DNA from: an uncultured Flavobacteriales bacterium | Lineage (GTDB): Bacteria; Bacteroidota; Bacteroidia; Flavobacteriales; UBA7312 | Length of the DNA stretch: 40,176 nt | Assembly: GCA_913041085.1 (NCBI GenBank) | Contig: CAJWHN010000006.1 | Span: 1 to 40,176 of the forward strand | Direction: 5' to 3' | Shown here: one piece after another, positions 25,161-34,729 of the stretch | Layout: each line of letters opens with the position of its first letter | How positions within the stretch are numbered: the first letter of the stretch is position 1 | Translations under genes and position numbers: made by a program | Notes under the pieces: generated by a model | The model's input: the letters and a program-made list of their open reading frames with translations, nothing else | Databases searched by the model: none | What the model was told of the DNA's origin: nothing

Positions 25161-25430
25161 TTATCTTCTTATTCCTAAATCTTTGATTAGCGCTCTATAT
25201 TTCTCGATATCTTTATTCATTAAGTAATCCAGAAGACCTCTTCTCTTACCGACAAGAAGTTGTAGCGAACGCTGTGTGTTTTTATCTTTTCTGTTATTTT
25301 TTAAGTGAGCTGTTAGGTAAGATATTCTGTTGGTAAATAAAGCTATTTGACCTTCAGTTGAACCTGTATTTTTTGAGTCACCGCCATATTTTTTAAAAAT
25401 GGCGTCTTTTTCTTTAGCAGTTAAATGCAT
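25161..25430 (-). CDS. rpsO: 30S ribosomal protein S15
   Basis: This 89-residue protein is the standard length. It has GSTEGQIALFTNRISYLTAHL (cited in two overlapping parts: GSTEGQIALFTNRI and SYLTAHLKNN), the 16S rRNA-binding HLKNNRKDKNTQR segment, and LVGKRRGLLDYL. It binds the central domain of 16S rRNA early in 30S assembly. A -7 element lies at 25473-25466, giving a leader of about 30 bases. Confidence 0.97.
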   Translation of the reverse strand: MHLTAKEKDAIFKKYGGDSKNTGSTEGQIALFTNRISYLTAHLKNNRKDKNTQRSLQLLVGKRRGLLDYLMNKDIEKYRALIKDLGIRR

Positions 25431-25465
25431 TCTATATTATTTTTTATATCCTAAAAATTGGTCTG

Positions 25466-25473
25466 CAAATATA
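25466..25473 (-). promoter_or_regulatory. -7 element for rpsO
   Basis: TATATTTG on the minus strand matches TAnnTTTG. No exact -33 TTG is seen upstream. Confidence 0.45.
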
Positions 25474-25512
25474 GAAAAACTTTTAAATAAAGAAAGATAA
25501 TTCTCTTTATTT

Positions 25513-26358
25513 CTAGGAAGTGTACATATCTAGTAACAGAGAGACTTTGGATTTAAGGTTTTTTCGTTCAACTATAAAGTCTAAAAATCCGTGCTCTAAA
25601 ACAAATTCAGAGGTTTGAAATCCTTCGGGTAAACTTTTACCAATTGTTTCTTTAACTACTCTAGGACCAGCAAAACCAATTAGGGCTCCAGGTTCAGCAA
25701 TATTGACATCACCTAACATAGCAAATGATGCTGTTACACCACCTGTTGTAGGGTCGGTTAATAGTGAAATATAGGGCAGTTTAGCTTGTGCGAGCAAAGA
25801 GAGGTTAGCTGATGTTTTTGCCATTTGCATCAATGAAAAAGCGGCTTCCATCATTCTTGCTCCTCCAGATTTTGATATCATCATGAAACCACACTTTTGC
25901 TTGATAGCATGTTGTATAGCTCTACTGATTTTTTCTCCAACAACAGCACCCATAGAACCTCCAATGAAATTAAAGTTCATACAGGCAATAACAAGTGGTT
26001 TGCCTTCTATTTTACCAAATCCTGTAGTAATAGCATCTTTAAGACCTGTTTTTTCTTTAGACTGAATAAGTCTGTCTTTGTACTTTTTGGTATCCTCAAA
26101 TTTTAAGGGGTCTTTGGATTCCATTTTAGAATCTAATTCCTTGAATTTGCCGTCGTCAAAAAGAATTGCAAAATAGCGGCTGGCATTTATTCTTTCATGA
26201 AAGCCACATTTTTGACATACGCTTAAGCCTGATTCATGCTCTTCGGTTGGTACTATATGTTTACACTTAGGGCATTTATACCACAATCCTTCTGGGATTT
26301 CCTTTTTGTCATTGGTGGAAGTAGTAATGCCTCCGTGTATTCTTTTAAACCAACCCAT
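25513..26358 (-). CDS. accD: Acetyl-CoA carboxylase carboxyltransferase subunit beta
   Basis: The 281-residue subunit transfers carboxyl from biotin to acetyl-CoA in the first step of fatty-acid synthesis, in complex with AccA. The N-terminal zinc ribbon has four cysteines (Cys29, 32, 48, 51; YKCPKCKHI and [10 protein letters not shown]). The carboxyltransferase core has [40 protein letters not shown] and [15 protein letters not shown]. Length is typical. It starts 5 bases after the fba stop, so the two form one operon. accA is not in this window. Confidence 0.97.
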   Translation of the reverse strand: MGWFKRIHGGITTSTNDKKEIPEGLWYKCPKCKHIVPTEEHESGLSVCQKCGFHERINASRYFAILFDDGKFKELDSKMESKDPLKFEDTKKYKDRLIQSKEKTGLKDAITTGFGKIEGKPLVIACMNFNFIGGSMGAVVGEKISRAIQHAIKQKCGFMMISKSGGARMMEAAFSLMQMAKTSANLSLLAQAKLPYISLLTDPTTGGVTASFAMLGDVNIAEPGALIGFAGPRVVKETIGKSLPEGFQTSEFVLEHGFLDFIVERKNLKSKVSLLLDMYTS

Positions 26359-26363
26359 TTTGT

Positions 26364-27425
26364 TTATTTCAAGGTATTAACGTTATTTAAATCAGCAAAG
26401 GCTTGATTGAGACGAATTTTGAAGGCTTCTTCGCCTTTTCTTTGCCATACTCTAGGGTCGTAATATTTTTTGTTTGGAATATCACTACCATCAGGGTTTC
26501 CTATCTGACTAGAAATATAATCTTTCTTTTCGTTCATGTAGTCCCTTACTCCAGAGGTAAAAGCGTATTGAAAATCTGTATCTAAATTCATTTTGATGAC
26601 GCCATATCCGATAGCTTCTCTAATATCTTCTACAGAGGAGCCTGAGCCTCCGTGAAATACAAAATTAACTGGATTTTCTTTGGTGCCAAATTTCTCCTTG
26701 ATGTGTATTTGAGAGTTTTTAAGAATTTTGGGTTGTAAATCAACATTGCCAGGCTTATAAACGCCGTGAACATTTCCAAATGCAGCAGCTACTGTAAATT
26801 TATCACTAACCTTCATTAACTCTTCGTATGCATAGGCTACTTCTTCGGGTTGAGTGTAAAGTTTTGAACTATCTACGTCAGAATTATCTACACCATCTTC
26901 TTCACCACCAGTAATGCCTAATTCAATTTCCAAAGTCATATCCATTTTGCTCATTCTTTCTAAATAGCGTTTACAGATATCAATATTTTCTTCTAATGGT
27001 TCTTCGGATAAATCTATCATGTGTGAGCTATACAATGACTTACCATGAACTCTATAAAAATCTTCACTGGCATCAAGTAGTCCATCTATCCAAGGTAAGA
27101 GCTTTTTAGCACAATGGTCGGTGTGTAAAATAATTGTAGCACCATATAGTTCTGCTAATTGGTGGGTGTGCATAGCACCTGAAATACCACCTGCTATTGC
27201 TGATTGATGCTTATCGTTTGACAGCCCTTTTCCAGCAAAAAATTGACTTCCTCCAGCTGAAAATTGAACCATTGCTGGAGAGTTATTATCTCTTGCAGCT
27301 TCCAAAACAGCATTAACACTACTTGTGTTAACTACATTGATTGCTGGTAATGCATACCCGTGTTTTTTAGCATGTTCAAAAATCTCTTGCACTTCGTTTC
27401 CTGTGGCTACGCCCGCTTTTATCAT
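26364..27425 (-). CDS. fbaA: Class II fructose-bisphosphate aldolase
   Basis: This 353-residue zinc-dependent aldolase (EC 4.1.2.13) splits fructose 1,6-bisphosphate in glycolysis and runs in reverse for gluconeogenesis. It shows [20 protein letters not shown] near the start, the metal-binding [17 protein letters not shown] (about 99-115), [31 protein letters not shown] and FHGGSGSS. The length matches the long class IIA form. It shares an operon with accD and has a -7 element at 27463-27456. Confidence 0.96.
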   Translation of the reverse strand: MIKAGVATGNEVQEIFEHAKKHGYALPAINVVNTSSVNAVLEAARDNNSPAMVQFSAGGSQFFAGKGLSNDKHQSAIAGGISGAMHTHQLAELYGATIILHTDHCAKKLLPWIDGLLDASEDFYRVHGKSLYSSHMIDLSEEPLEENIDICKRYLERMSKMDMTLEIELGITGGEEDGVDNSDVDSSKLYTQPEEVAYAYEELMKVSDKFTVAAAFGNVHGVYKPGNVDLQPKILKNSQIHIKEKFGTKENPVNFVFHGGSGSSVEDIREAIGYGVIKMNLDTDFQYAFTSGVRDYMNEKKDYISSQIGNPDGSDIPNKKYYDPRVWQRKGEEAFKIRLNQAFADLNNVNTLK

Positions 27426-27455
27426 CTTAAAATTAAATTATGTTAGTTATTAGGG

Positions 27456-27463
27456 CAAATGTA
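27456..27463 (-). promoter_or_regulatory. -7 element for the fbaA-accD operon
   Basis: TACATTTG on the minus strand matches TAnnTTTG, about 30 bases before the ATG at 27425. No -33 TTG is seen. Confidence 0.45.
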
Positions 27464-27535
27464 TTAAATACTATTTTTTATTGAATGTTTCATAAATATA
27501 TTTTTTTACTTTCGGCTTAAAGTTTTAAACACAGA

Positions 27536-28240
27536 ATGTTAACTAAAAATCAAATTAAATTAATTCGTTCATTATCTCTTAAGAAGAATAGGCAAAAACA
27601 CGGTTTATTTATTGTCGAAGGGGAGAAACTAGTAAATGAAGTCCTCAGTTCTGACTGGGAGGTAGAGGGTATCTACGCTACAAAAGAATGGTTAGGAGAA
27701 AATGCAACAATCATTTCTAATAACGATTTAAGTAGGATTTCATCTCTAAAGACGCCAAATAAGGTAGTAGCCGTGGTTAAAATTAAAAAAGGTACATTGG
27801 ATATTAATAGTAATACAGTTTTAGCTTTAGATGGTATCAAAGACCCTGGCAATCTTGGTACTATTATACGTCTTGCAGATTGGTTTGGAGTTGAAGATAT
27901 TATTTGTTCAAATGACTGTGTAGATTATTTAAATCCTAAAGTGGTTCAGTCAAGTATGGGTTCGTTTACTAGAGTTAATCTTAATTATACAAGTTTAATG
28001 GATGCATTCAAAAAATATTCTGATTACAAATTGTTAATGACAGTATTAAATGGCACTCCACTTAGCGAAATGACAAATGCTGATAAAAAGATTGTTGTGA
28101 TGGGTAGTGAGTCTAAGGGAATTAGTAATAAGATTTTAGAATTAACAAGTGATAAAATTACTATTCCTAAATCTAAATCTTCAAAGGCCGAATCATTAAA
28201 TGTATCTGTTGCTGCAGCAATTATTCTTTCTGCTATTTAA
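27536..28240 (+). CDS. TrmH/SpoU-family RNA methyltransferase
   Basis: The 234-residue product has a short N-terminal substrate-binding domain (RQKHGLFIVEGEKLVNEVL, about 19-37) and a SPOUT methyltransferase domain. The latter has motif 1 GIKDPGNLGTIIRLADWFG (about 101-119), motif 2 MGSESKGIS (about 184-192) and motif 3 IPKSKSSKAESLNVSVAAAI. It should methylate a ribose 2'-OH in rRNA or tRNA using S-adenosylmethionine; the target base cannot be told. It overlaps the convergent zinc-ribbon gene by 8 bases. Confidence 0.9.
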   Translation: MLTKNQIKLIRSLSLKKNRQKHGLFIVEGEKLVNEVLSSDWEVEGIYATKEWLGENATIISNNDLSRISSLKTPNKVVAVVKIKKGTLDINSNTVLALDGIKDPGNLGTIIRLADWFGVEDIICSNDCVDYLNPKVVQSSMGSFTRVNLNYTSLMDAFKKYSDYKLLMTVLNGTPLSEMTNADKKIVVMGSESKGISNKILELTSDKITIPKSKSSKAESLNVSVAAAIILSAI

Positions 28241-28505
28241 ATTTTTTGGTGTACTTAGCCAATAAGCCTGTCCATTTACAAGATTTACAATAAAAACGCT
28301 TAAAACCAAAAATACTGAGAGTTAGTGTGTTAATTTGTTTGTCGTATATTTTGCTTTTATATCTGTCTAGAGGGTTACTGCAAATAGGGCAACAATTACT
28401 GTAAGTTTTGTTTTTTAATCTAGACTTGTAGAGTTTTAATCTTAGAGTACACAAAACTAAAAGATATACGAAAATTAAAAGAATAAATAAAGCAATGAAA
28501 TCCAA
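28233..28505 (-). CDS. Small membrane protein with zinc-ribbon-like cysteines
   Basis: The 90-residue product has one N-terminal membrane helix (about 3-24). A basic linker (LRLKLYKSRLKNK) and a cytoplasmic CCPIC...CKSC pair (about 38-78) follow, which could bind zinc. The start is a TTG at 28505; the frame is open upstream to a TAA but contains no ATG. No family is recognised. It may be the last gene of the ubiE-porT-COG2509 run, 60 bases downstream. Confidence 0.65.
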   Translation of the reverse strand: MDFIALFILLIFVYLLVLCTLRLKLYKSRLKNKTYSNCCPICSNPLDRYKSKIYDKQINTLTLSIFGFKRFYCKSCKWTGLLAKYTKKFK

Positions 28506-28565
28506 TTGGATAAAGGTTAGTGTTAAAAATACATTATTGCTAACTTAGGTAAATTTTTAATGACT

Positions 28566-30104
28566 TCAAATTTTTTCAGCTACTTTTTTTCCATCTATTG
28601 CAGCAGATACTATTCCTCCAGCATATCCTGCACCTTCACCGCATGGGTAGAGTTTTTTAATTCTTATGTGTTGAAGAGTTTCATTATCTCTAGGAATTGA
28701 TAAGGGAGATGATGTTCTACTTTCTAAGCCAATAATATTAGCTTCATTGGTTAAATAGCCTTTCATTTTTTTTCCAAACACTTTAAAACTATTAGAAAGT
28801 GAATGAGCTATACTTTCAGGTAAAATTTCATGTAAAGGTTGGGATAAAATTCCTGGTTGATAAGATGTTTTATTTAATTTATTGGATATTTTTCTATTGA
28901 TAAAATCAACCATTCTTTGAGCAGGAGCAACTTGTAATACAGGCGTTATTTTACACATACTTTTCTCTAAAGCCATTTGATAAAATAAGCCTTTCAATTC
29001 TCCATATTTTTCATATGGTGTCAAGTCTTCTTCTTTTACCTCTACTACTATTCCCGAATTAGAAAACACAGAATCTCTTTTAGATGGTGACATTCCGTTG
29101 ACGACTATTTCGCCGCTATTTGTCGCTGCGGGAACAATAAAACCACCTGGACACATACAAAAGGAATAAACACCTCTATTATTTGTTTGTGTAACTAATT
29201 TATAAGATGCTGGAGGCAGGTAAGGCCCTCTTTCAGAGCACGAATATTGAATTTGATCAATTAAGCCTTGAGGATGTTCAATCCTTATACCCATAGCAAA
29301 TGGTTTGTTTTTGATTTCTATAGATTTTTTATCTAAAAGTTTAAAAATATCTCTAGCAGAATGACCTGTCGCTAAAATGGTGTTTTTGGCCAATACTTTA
29401 TCGTTGTTTTGTAAGACAACACCTTTGATAGTGTTACTTTCTATTATAAAGTCAACAACTTTGGTATCAAAATGTATTTCGCCACCATGAGACAAAATAG
29501 TTTCCCTAATATTGGCAATAATTTTGGGTAATTTATTGGTTCCTATATGAGGTTGAGCTTCTATAAGAATGTCTTCCTTGGCACCATGAAATACTAAAGT
29601 TTCTAAAATATCAATTATTGAACCTCTTTTTTTAGAACGTGTATATAATTTACCATCCGAATATGTGCCAGCCCCACCTTCTCCAAAACAGTAATTTGAC
29701 TCTGGATTTACAATATGATTTTTATTAATTGCTGCAATGTCTCGCCTTCTACTTCTTACATCTTTACCTCTTTCAAAAATAATTGGTTTTTTACCTCTTT
29801 CTAATAAGGTTAGAGCAGCAAAAAGTCCCGCTGGTCCTGAGCCTATTATTATTACTTCTTCAGAATTAGAAACATCTTTATAATGTTTTTCAATTTTCAG
29901 TTTTTCTTTTATTTCTTTTTCAAAGATTTCAATTCTAAGTTGAATTTTAACTTCTTTCTTTCTGGCGTCAATTGATTTTTTTAAGATTTTCCATTGGGAA
30001 GGCTCGATGTCACTTGAATTCAATTCCTTGCAAATGTGATTATTTATAGAATCATCAAAAGCAGCATTTTCTGGGCTGAGTGTTAAGGAAAGTATTTTAG
30101 ACAT
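28566..30104 (-). CDS. FAD-dependent dehydrogenase, COG2509 type
   Basis: The 512-residue product has an N-terminal ferredoxin-like domain of about 80 residues (SLTLSPENAAFDDS) and then a GxGxxG FAD site EEVIIIGSGPAGLFAALTL (about 83-101). Further COG2509 hallmarks are NYCFGEGGAGTYSDGKLYTR (about 137-156), GTNKLPKIIANIRE and the C-terminal PCGEGAGYAGGIVSAAIDG. The reaction is not established for this family. It is cytoplasmic and follows porT by 11 bases, so it is probably co-transcribed with ubiE and porT. Confidence 0.88.
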   Translation of the reverse strand: MSKILSLTLSPENAAFDDSINNHICKELNSSDIEPSQWKILKKSIDARKKEVKIQLRIEIFEKEIKEKLKIEKHYKDVSNSEEVIIIGSGPAGLFAALTLLERGKKPIIFERGKDVRSRRRDIAAINKNHIVNPESNYCFGEGGAGTYSDGKLYTRSKKRGSIIDILETLVFHGAKEDILIEAQPHIGTNKLPKIIANIRETILSHGGEIHFDTKVVDFIIESNTIKGVVLQNNDKVLAKNTILATGHSARDIFKLLDKKSIEIKNKPFAMGIRIEHPQGLIDQIQYSCSERGPYLPPASYKLVTQTNNRGVYSFCMCPGGFIVPAATNSGEIVVNGMSPSKRDSVFSNSGIVVEVKEEDLTPYEKYGELKGLFYQMALEKSMCKITPVLQVAPAQRMVDFINRKISNKLNKTSYQPGILSQPLHEILPESIAHSLSNSFKVFGKKMKGYLTNEANIIGLESRTSSPLSIPRDNETLQHIRIKKLYPCGEGAGYAGGIVSAAIDGKKVAEKI

Positions 30105-30115
30105 CGTATGTTGTT

Positions 30116-30811
30116 TTATTCAAATGTAAATGATATTGAAAAACCTCTTGTTTTCATTCCTTTTATTGAACGACTATAAATACTACCATCATTAACAACT
30201 AAATTTGTTAATCCAAAATTAGCTTTTAGTTCGGGAGAAAACTTAAAATAGGGTAGGTAGAAGTCTAAGCCCAATCCAATTTCATATAAAAAATCATCTT
30301 TTTTAATTTTCACAATTTCCAAGCCTTCATCATCAATATTTCGCTGAGAAGCTAAGTCCAAAGAATACTTTAAACCTGTCATTATATATGCTCTGCCATT
30401 ATTGTATCTTGAAGATTTGTACTTTATGCTTACGGGAAATTCAATAAAAGTAGATTCAATTTTTTTGTTTTCATCTCTTAGAACAGTAATATCATTTAAG
30501 GTGTAAAATATTCTTCTTTCAGCCAATGATAATGTTGGTATAAATCTAAAGTCTAAATTGTTTCCGAGCCTCATGTTACTGACTACACCAAGATTAAAGC
30601 CTTTTTGATTTTGAGATTGAATTACAAACAATTCATTTTCAACATTAGAAACAGTAGTGAGTTTAAAGTCTAGAGTATTTAACCCAATTAAGAAACCAAA
30701 ATGAATGGGTTTATTATCATAATTAGGTAGGTTTAATGGCACGTTATAGCGTTGAGCAAAAAGGTTTTGGCTTAGGAGCAAAATTATAGCGACTTTGTAA
30801 ATTTTTTTCAT
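30116..30811 (-). CDS. porT: PorT-family outer-membrane protein of the T9SS
   Basis: The 231-residue product has a signal peptide (1-19, SQNLFAQ). The PorT signature LNLPNYDNKPIHFGFLIGLN (about 25-44) follows, then alternating strands of an eight-stranded-type barrel ending FSISFTFE. PorT is an essential T9SS component in the outer membrane and is needed for export of CTD-bearing proteins, four of which are encoded in this window. The position just after ubiE/menG is characteristic of Bacteroidota. The gap to ubiE is 26 bases. Confidence 0.85.
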   Translation of the reverse strand: MKKIYKVAIILLLSQNLFAQRYNVPLNLPNYDNKPIHFGFLIGLNTLDFKLTTVSNVENELFVIQSQNQKGFNLGVVSNMRLGNNLDFRFIPTLSLAERRIFYTLNDITVLRDENKKIESTFIEFPVSIKYKSSRYNNGRAYIMTGLKYSLDLASQRNIDDEGLEIVKIKKDDFLYEIGLGLDFYLPYFKFSPELKANFGLTNLVVNDGSIYSRSIKGMKTRGFSISFTFE

Positions 30812-30837
30812 ACTGCAATATCGTAAAAAAAATAGAA

Positions 30838-31566
30838 TTATTTTGTTGCTGTATACAAAGCTGCTATGCCAAACGTTAAGGCCTTAAATTTTGGCTCTTT
30901 AAAGCCCGCTTTCTCTAGTTCTTTTATAAAAGCATTTCTACTAGGAAATGCAGCTACAGATTCAGGCAAGTAGGTGTAGGCGGAGTTGTCTTTAGAAAAA
31001 AGTTTGCCAAGAAGTGGCAGTATAACTTTAAAATAAAGCCCATAAAATTGTTTAAATGGGAAAATTGTCGGTTCGGCAGGCTCTAAAATAGCAAGTTTAC
31101 CACCAACTTTCATTACCCTACACATTTCGCTTAACCCTTTATCCAAGTTTTCGAAATTTCTGACACCAAATCCTGCGGTAACAGCATCAAAAGTATTGTC
31201 TTCAAAACTTAAATCTTCAGAGTCTCCATATTGCATATCGATTAGTTTGTCTAGAGATTTCCTTTTCATTTTTTCTCTACCTACATCTAGCATATTATTA
31301 GAAATATCTACTCCAATTACTTGGGTTGGGTTAAGCCGACTTGCTTCGATTGCCAAGTCTCCTGTTCCAGTAGCGATATCTAAAATCATTTTAGGATTTA
31401 CTTTAGCAATTTCTCGGACTGCTATTTTTCTCCAAACAATGTCTATTCCTAATGATAAAAAATGATTTAAGAAGTCGTACCTACTTGCTATAGCATCGAA
31501 CATTTTGGCTACTTGTTCTTTTTTAGAGGTTTTGTCTTTGTTATATGGAGTGATTTTTGTTCCCAA
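30838..31566 (-). CDS. ubiE: Demethylmenaquinone methyltransferase
   Basis: This 242-residue S-adenosylmethionine methyltransferase makes menaquinone from demethylmenaquinone (EC 2.1.1.163). It shows KKEQVAKMFDAIASRYDFLN, LDIATGTGDLAIEASRLNP, DVGREKMKRK, NTFDAVTAGFGVRNFENLDKGLSEMC (here cited as TFDAVTAGFGVRNF) and EPAEPTIFPFK. I start at the TTG at 31566 (then GTKITPYNK), which fits the family N-terminus. The longer frame's TTG at 31587 lies inside the promoter -7 element. The alternative symbol is menG. Confidence 0.94.
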   Translation of the reverse strand: MGTKITPYNKDKTSKKEQVAKMFDAIASRYDFLNHFLSLGIDIVWRKIAVREIAKVNPKMILDIATGTGDLAIEASRLNPTQVIGVDISNNMLDVGREKMKRKSLDKLIDMQYGDSEDLSFEDNTFDAVTAGFGVRNFENLDKGLSEMCRVMKVGGKLAILEPAEPTIFPFKQFYGLYFKVILPLLGKLFSKDNSAYTYLPESVAAFPSRNAFIKELEKAGFKEPKFKALTFGIAALYTATK

Positions 31567-31584
31567 TGTTAAAATTTTAGGGTA

Positions 31585-31616
31585 CAAAGATAGCTAAATA
31601 CTATTCTTTTATTCAA
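31585..31616 (-). promoter_or_regulatory. Promoter of the ubiE-porT operon
   Basis: On the minus strand TTG (31616-31614), a 21-base spacer and TATCTTTG (31592-31585) make a full promoter. The -33 TTG lies inside the last codons of the upstream transporter gene. The predicted leader to the TTG start at 31566 is about 12 bases. Confidence 0.55.
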
Positions 31617-33846
31617 TATCTTTCTTGTTGATACTGTTTACAAATAAGATATTACCTAAGCTATCGTAACCTTCAAAAATATCGAGCTTTTGTTTTTTTA
31701 CTAATTCTCCTCTAAAGCCAATAATTGTTAAATCTGAATTTGAAGAGCGTTTGTTTATGATTTCTTTGATACTTACGTCCTCATCGTGAGGAACCATTTT
31801 CATATTTCTAGGCGATATTGGAAGTCGTCCCGACTCTATATAGTCAAACATTTGGTTTTTGTATTCTTCGAATTTATCTTCTGGGTAAACAGTGAATACT
31901 TTTATTTGAGCCTTTTTCCATTCTGGATGACCTAAGATGATGTAACCTAATAGAATCATCATATTTGAATTTTCATAGTCTCTTGATGATATCCAAATAT
32001 GTATTTCTTCTTTTTTGTCAACTTTTTTATCATTGGAGCGCATTATGGCTACGTCATAGCCAGTTGTATGAAGTAAATTAAAGTTACTCATTACATCTTC
32101 GAAAGATTCTTTATCAGATTCTCCATATTCTAATAGTATTAGATTGTTTTCTGTTCCAGATATACTCGATAGTTGTACTACTTGAGCAAGAGCTGATGTA
32201 TACGATGGCGAAATAAGCGTATCTACATAGACATTGGTTCTTTTGCCTTCTATGAGTTGATGTTTGATGTCTTTGGATTGCTCAAAAGTTTGTTTACTCA
32301 AGTATCCATTTATATAGTGTATGTATGTTCCAAAACCATATTTGTATGCTATCCAACGAGTAATATCAAATGCACTTTTTCTTGTTAATGAAGCGTCACT
32401 AATACTTACTACAAATGGACGCCAATGCACATTAGTAGAAACTGCACTTTCATTCTTTCGTTGCAAAAATATTTGTAATTGTCTAGCTACTTGCTCTAAC
32501 ACATCTTTAAAGAGGTTTACAAACTCTCTTTTATCGGAAGACTTTTTACTAATGAAATAGTAAAAAGTAATCATAATAATTATGGACAGAAAAGCAAATA
32601 ATGTGTCCATTTTGAACATGAGCCATAGTGATAGGACTGCTCCTAATAAAGAGATGTACCATCTAGATTTAAATACAGGACGATAGGAAGGGTCTCCTGA
32701 AAAATGTTCTAAAAATGATATGAGACAAATTGCTCCGTATGTTACCATGAAAAACATAGATATAATACGAGCAACAAAGTTAATATCTCCAATATAAACA
32801 AAGAAAAATGCTATAACGCAGGTTACTAGTGTGCCATTAAGAGGTTCATTATTTTCTTTTTTTCCCTTAGCTAACCAAAAATCCCATTTTTTGTAAGGAA
32901 AAATCCTATCTTTTCCTAATGCTTGTAGTGTTCTAGGCGCTACAATTATTGAACCTAAGGCAGAAGAAATAGCAGCACAAGCCAGTCCAATAGGAATTAT
33001 TGGTCCCCAGATTGCAATGTCACTCATTACTAGTTGATTATTAGCAAGATTGTTTAAGTCGGTAGAAATAGTCAATTTGAAAGCCACCAAAACATAAATT
33101 ATTGCTCCAAGAATAGTTGCAACAATTGTTCCTCTTGGTATGGATTTTCTAGGTTCTTTTAAGTCACCAGATAAACCAAGTCCAGCAGAAATTCCAGTAA
33201 AAGCAGGAAATATAATGGTAAAGACGTAAAAGAAATTATCAGCATTTTCTGCTTTAGAAAAGAAGTTAACTTGTTCCCAGTCGATTTGACTTTCCCCAAA
33301 GAAGAATAATAGTAGAGAAACGAATATGACTGAGGCGACAACATATAGTGCTTTTACTCCTAAATCAGCTCCTTTTGAAATTATAAGGAGAGATAAAAGA
33401 GACATTGAGATTAACCCTATTGCTTTTCTATCTTCCATAAAATTACCCAATAGCCCTAGATTGGATATTTCGTTTAGATATTGACCAAAAGGAATAAAAG
33501 ACTCTGCAAAAGCAATGATATAAAATGAAACACTTATAGCTTGAGACAGAAATAGTGCAATTCCAATAGCTGCGCCTATATTTAGCCCAAATGATCTAGA
33601 AATGACATAATAATCTCCACCACCTTCTACTTTTCTGTTAGTAGCAATTTCAGCTACTGCTAGAGCTGTTGGTATAGTAACGGCATGACCTAAAATGATA
33701 ATTGCTATAGCACCAAAAAAACCAACATTTCCAACTGCATAGCCAAAACGTAAAAATAAAATAGCACCTAAAATAGTGCTGATTGAGGCCATAAAAACAG
33801 GAGTAGTTCCAAATTGTCCACGATTATCTTTTAATTTCCTAGGCAT
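31609..33846 (-). CDS. SLC12-like cation-chloride/amino-acid permease (APC superfamily)
   Basis: The 745-residue product begins with FGTTPVFMASISTILGAILF, the SLC12/APC first helix. It has about 12 membrane helices over residues 1-435, with EVEGGGDYYVISRSFGLN (here KVEGGGDYYVISRS) and GISAGLGLSGDLKEPRKSIP. The remaining 300 residues form a cytoplasmic regulatory region resembling the SLC12 C-terminal domain (TLISPSYTSALAQ, NLILLEYGESDKE, ILGYIILGHPEWK). Electroneutral cation-chloride co-transport is known for animal relatives; the bacterial substrate is unknown. A -7 TACATTTG lies at 33876-33869. Confidence 0.85.
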   Translation of the reverse strand: MPRKLKDNRGQFGTTPVFMASISTILGAILFLRFGYAVGNVGFFGAIAIIILGHAVTIPTALAVAEIATNRKVEGGGDYYVISRSFGLNIGAAIGIALFLSQAISVSFYIIAFAESFIPFGQYLNEISNLGLLGNFMEDRKAIGLISMSLLSLLIISKGADLGVKALYVVASVIFVSLLLFFFGESQIDWEQVNFFSKAENADNFFYVFTIIFPAFTGISAGLGLSGDLKEPRKSIPRGTIVATILGAIIYVLVAFKLTISTDLNNLANNQLVMSDIAIWGPIIPIGLACAAISSALGSIIVAPRTLQALGKDRIFPYKKWDFWLAKGKKENNEPLNGTLVTCVIAFFFVYIGDINFVARIISMFFMVTYGAICLISFLEHFSGDPSYRPVFKSRWYISLLGAVLSLWLMFKMDTLFAFLSIIIMITFYYFISKKSSDKREFVNLFKDVLEQVARQLQIFLQRKNESAVSTNVHWRPFVVSISDASLTRKSAFDITRWIAYKYGFGTYIHYINGYLSKQTFEQSKDIKHQLIEGKRTNVYVDTLISPSYTSALAQVVQLSSISGTENNLILLEYGESDKESFEDVMSNFNLLHTTGYDVAIMRSNDKKVDKKEEIHIWISSRDYENSNMMILLGYIILGHPEWKKAQIKVFTVYPEDKFEEYKNQMFDYIESGRLPISPRNMKMVPHDEDVSIKEIINKRSSNSDLTIIGFRGELVKKQKLDIFEGYDSLGNILFVNSINKKDIE

Positions 33847-33868
33847 TATTTAATAGAAATTTTTTTTT

Positions 33869-33876
33869 CAAATGTA
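33869..33876 (-). promoter_or_regulatory. -7 element for the SLC12-like transporter
   Basis: TACATTTG on the minus strand matches TAnnTTTG; the leader to ATG 33846 is about 15 bases. An upstream TTG has only a 14-base spacer, so the -33 half is doubtful. Confidence 0.4.
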
Positions 33877-33931
33877 TAAAAATTAAAAATCAATATGAGT
33901 ATCCGAAATAGTTATTAAATTCGCTGAATCT

Positions 33932-34729
33932 ATGACAAAAGATAGACTTCACGAAATTATTTTTGAAGCAGATACTAAAAAAGGTAAACTTTTTGATGTT
34001 ATACTGTTAATTGCTATTCTTATTTCAGTATTTGGAGTAATTCTCAGTAGTGTTGAAGGTATTGAAAGAGAATATGGTCATCTTTTGAGATTCACGGAAT
34101 GGGTATTTACTATATTATTTACTATTGAATATATACTTAGAATATATTCTATTAAAAAACCTTTCAAGTACATCTTTTCATTTATGGGAATTATCGATTT
34201 TTTATCGATTATCCCTACTTACTTGGTATTTTTATATCCTCCTATATATGTACTAGTAGATATTAGAGCCATCCGTCTTATAAGGATATTTAGAGTGTTT
34301 AAACTGTCTCGATATTTAAGAGGTGCAAATATTATGCAAATTGCTCTTAAATCCTCTAGACCAAAGATTATAGTTTTCTTGCTATCGGTTATTTTGATTG
34401 TTATCATTTTAGGTACTTTAATGTACATTGTTGAAGGACAAAAGAACGGTTTTGAAAATATACCTAAATCCATATATTGGTCGGTTGTTACTCTAACAAC
34501 GGTAGGTTATGGAGATGTAGTTCCAGTAACAACATTTGGTAAGTTTTTAGCTTCTATTATTATGATACTTGGTTATGGAATAATTGCTGTTCCTACTGGT
34601 ATTGTTTCTGCTGCAATAGTAAAGTCTGCTGGCAAAGTAACGACACAATCTTGCAGGGTTTGTTCTAAAGAAGGACATGACCTAGATGCTAAGCATTGTA
34701 AATTTTGTGGCTCTATATTAGACGAATAG
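33932..34729 (+). CDS. Voltage-gated-type K+ channel with C-terminal zinc ribbon
   Basis: The 265-residue product has six membrane helices. S4 carries regularly spaced arginines (DIRAIRLIRIFRVFKLSRY, about 110-128) and the pore has TLTTVGYGDVVPVT with the K+ selectivity filter TVGYGD (190-195). S6 contains GYGIIAVPTGIVSAA. The cytoplasmic tail ends in CRVCSKEGHDLDAKHCKFCG (Cys241, 244, 256, 259), a four-cysteine zinc-ribbon-like module. It would open to pass K+ in response to membrane voltage or a tail ligand. It ends inside the 3' end of the heptose kinase gene (17-base overlap). Confidence 0.9.
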   Translation: MTKDRLHEIIFEADTKKGKLFDVILLIAILISVFGVILSSVEGIEREYGHLLRFTEWVFTILFTIEYILRIYSIKKPFKYIFSFMGIIDFLSIIPTYLVFLYPPIYVLVDIRAIRLIRIFRVFKLSRYLRGANIMQIALKSSRPKIIVFLLSVILIVIILGTLMYIVEGQKNGFENIPKSIYWSVVTLTTVGYGDVVPVTTFGKFLASIIMILGYGIIAVPTGIVSAAIVKSAGKVTTQSCRVCSKEGHDLDAKHCKFCGSILDE

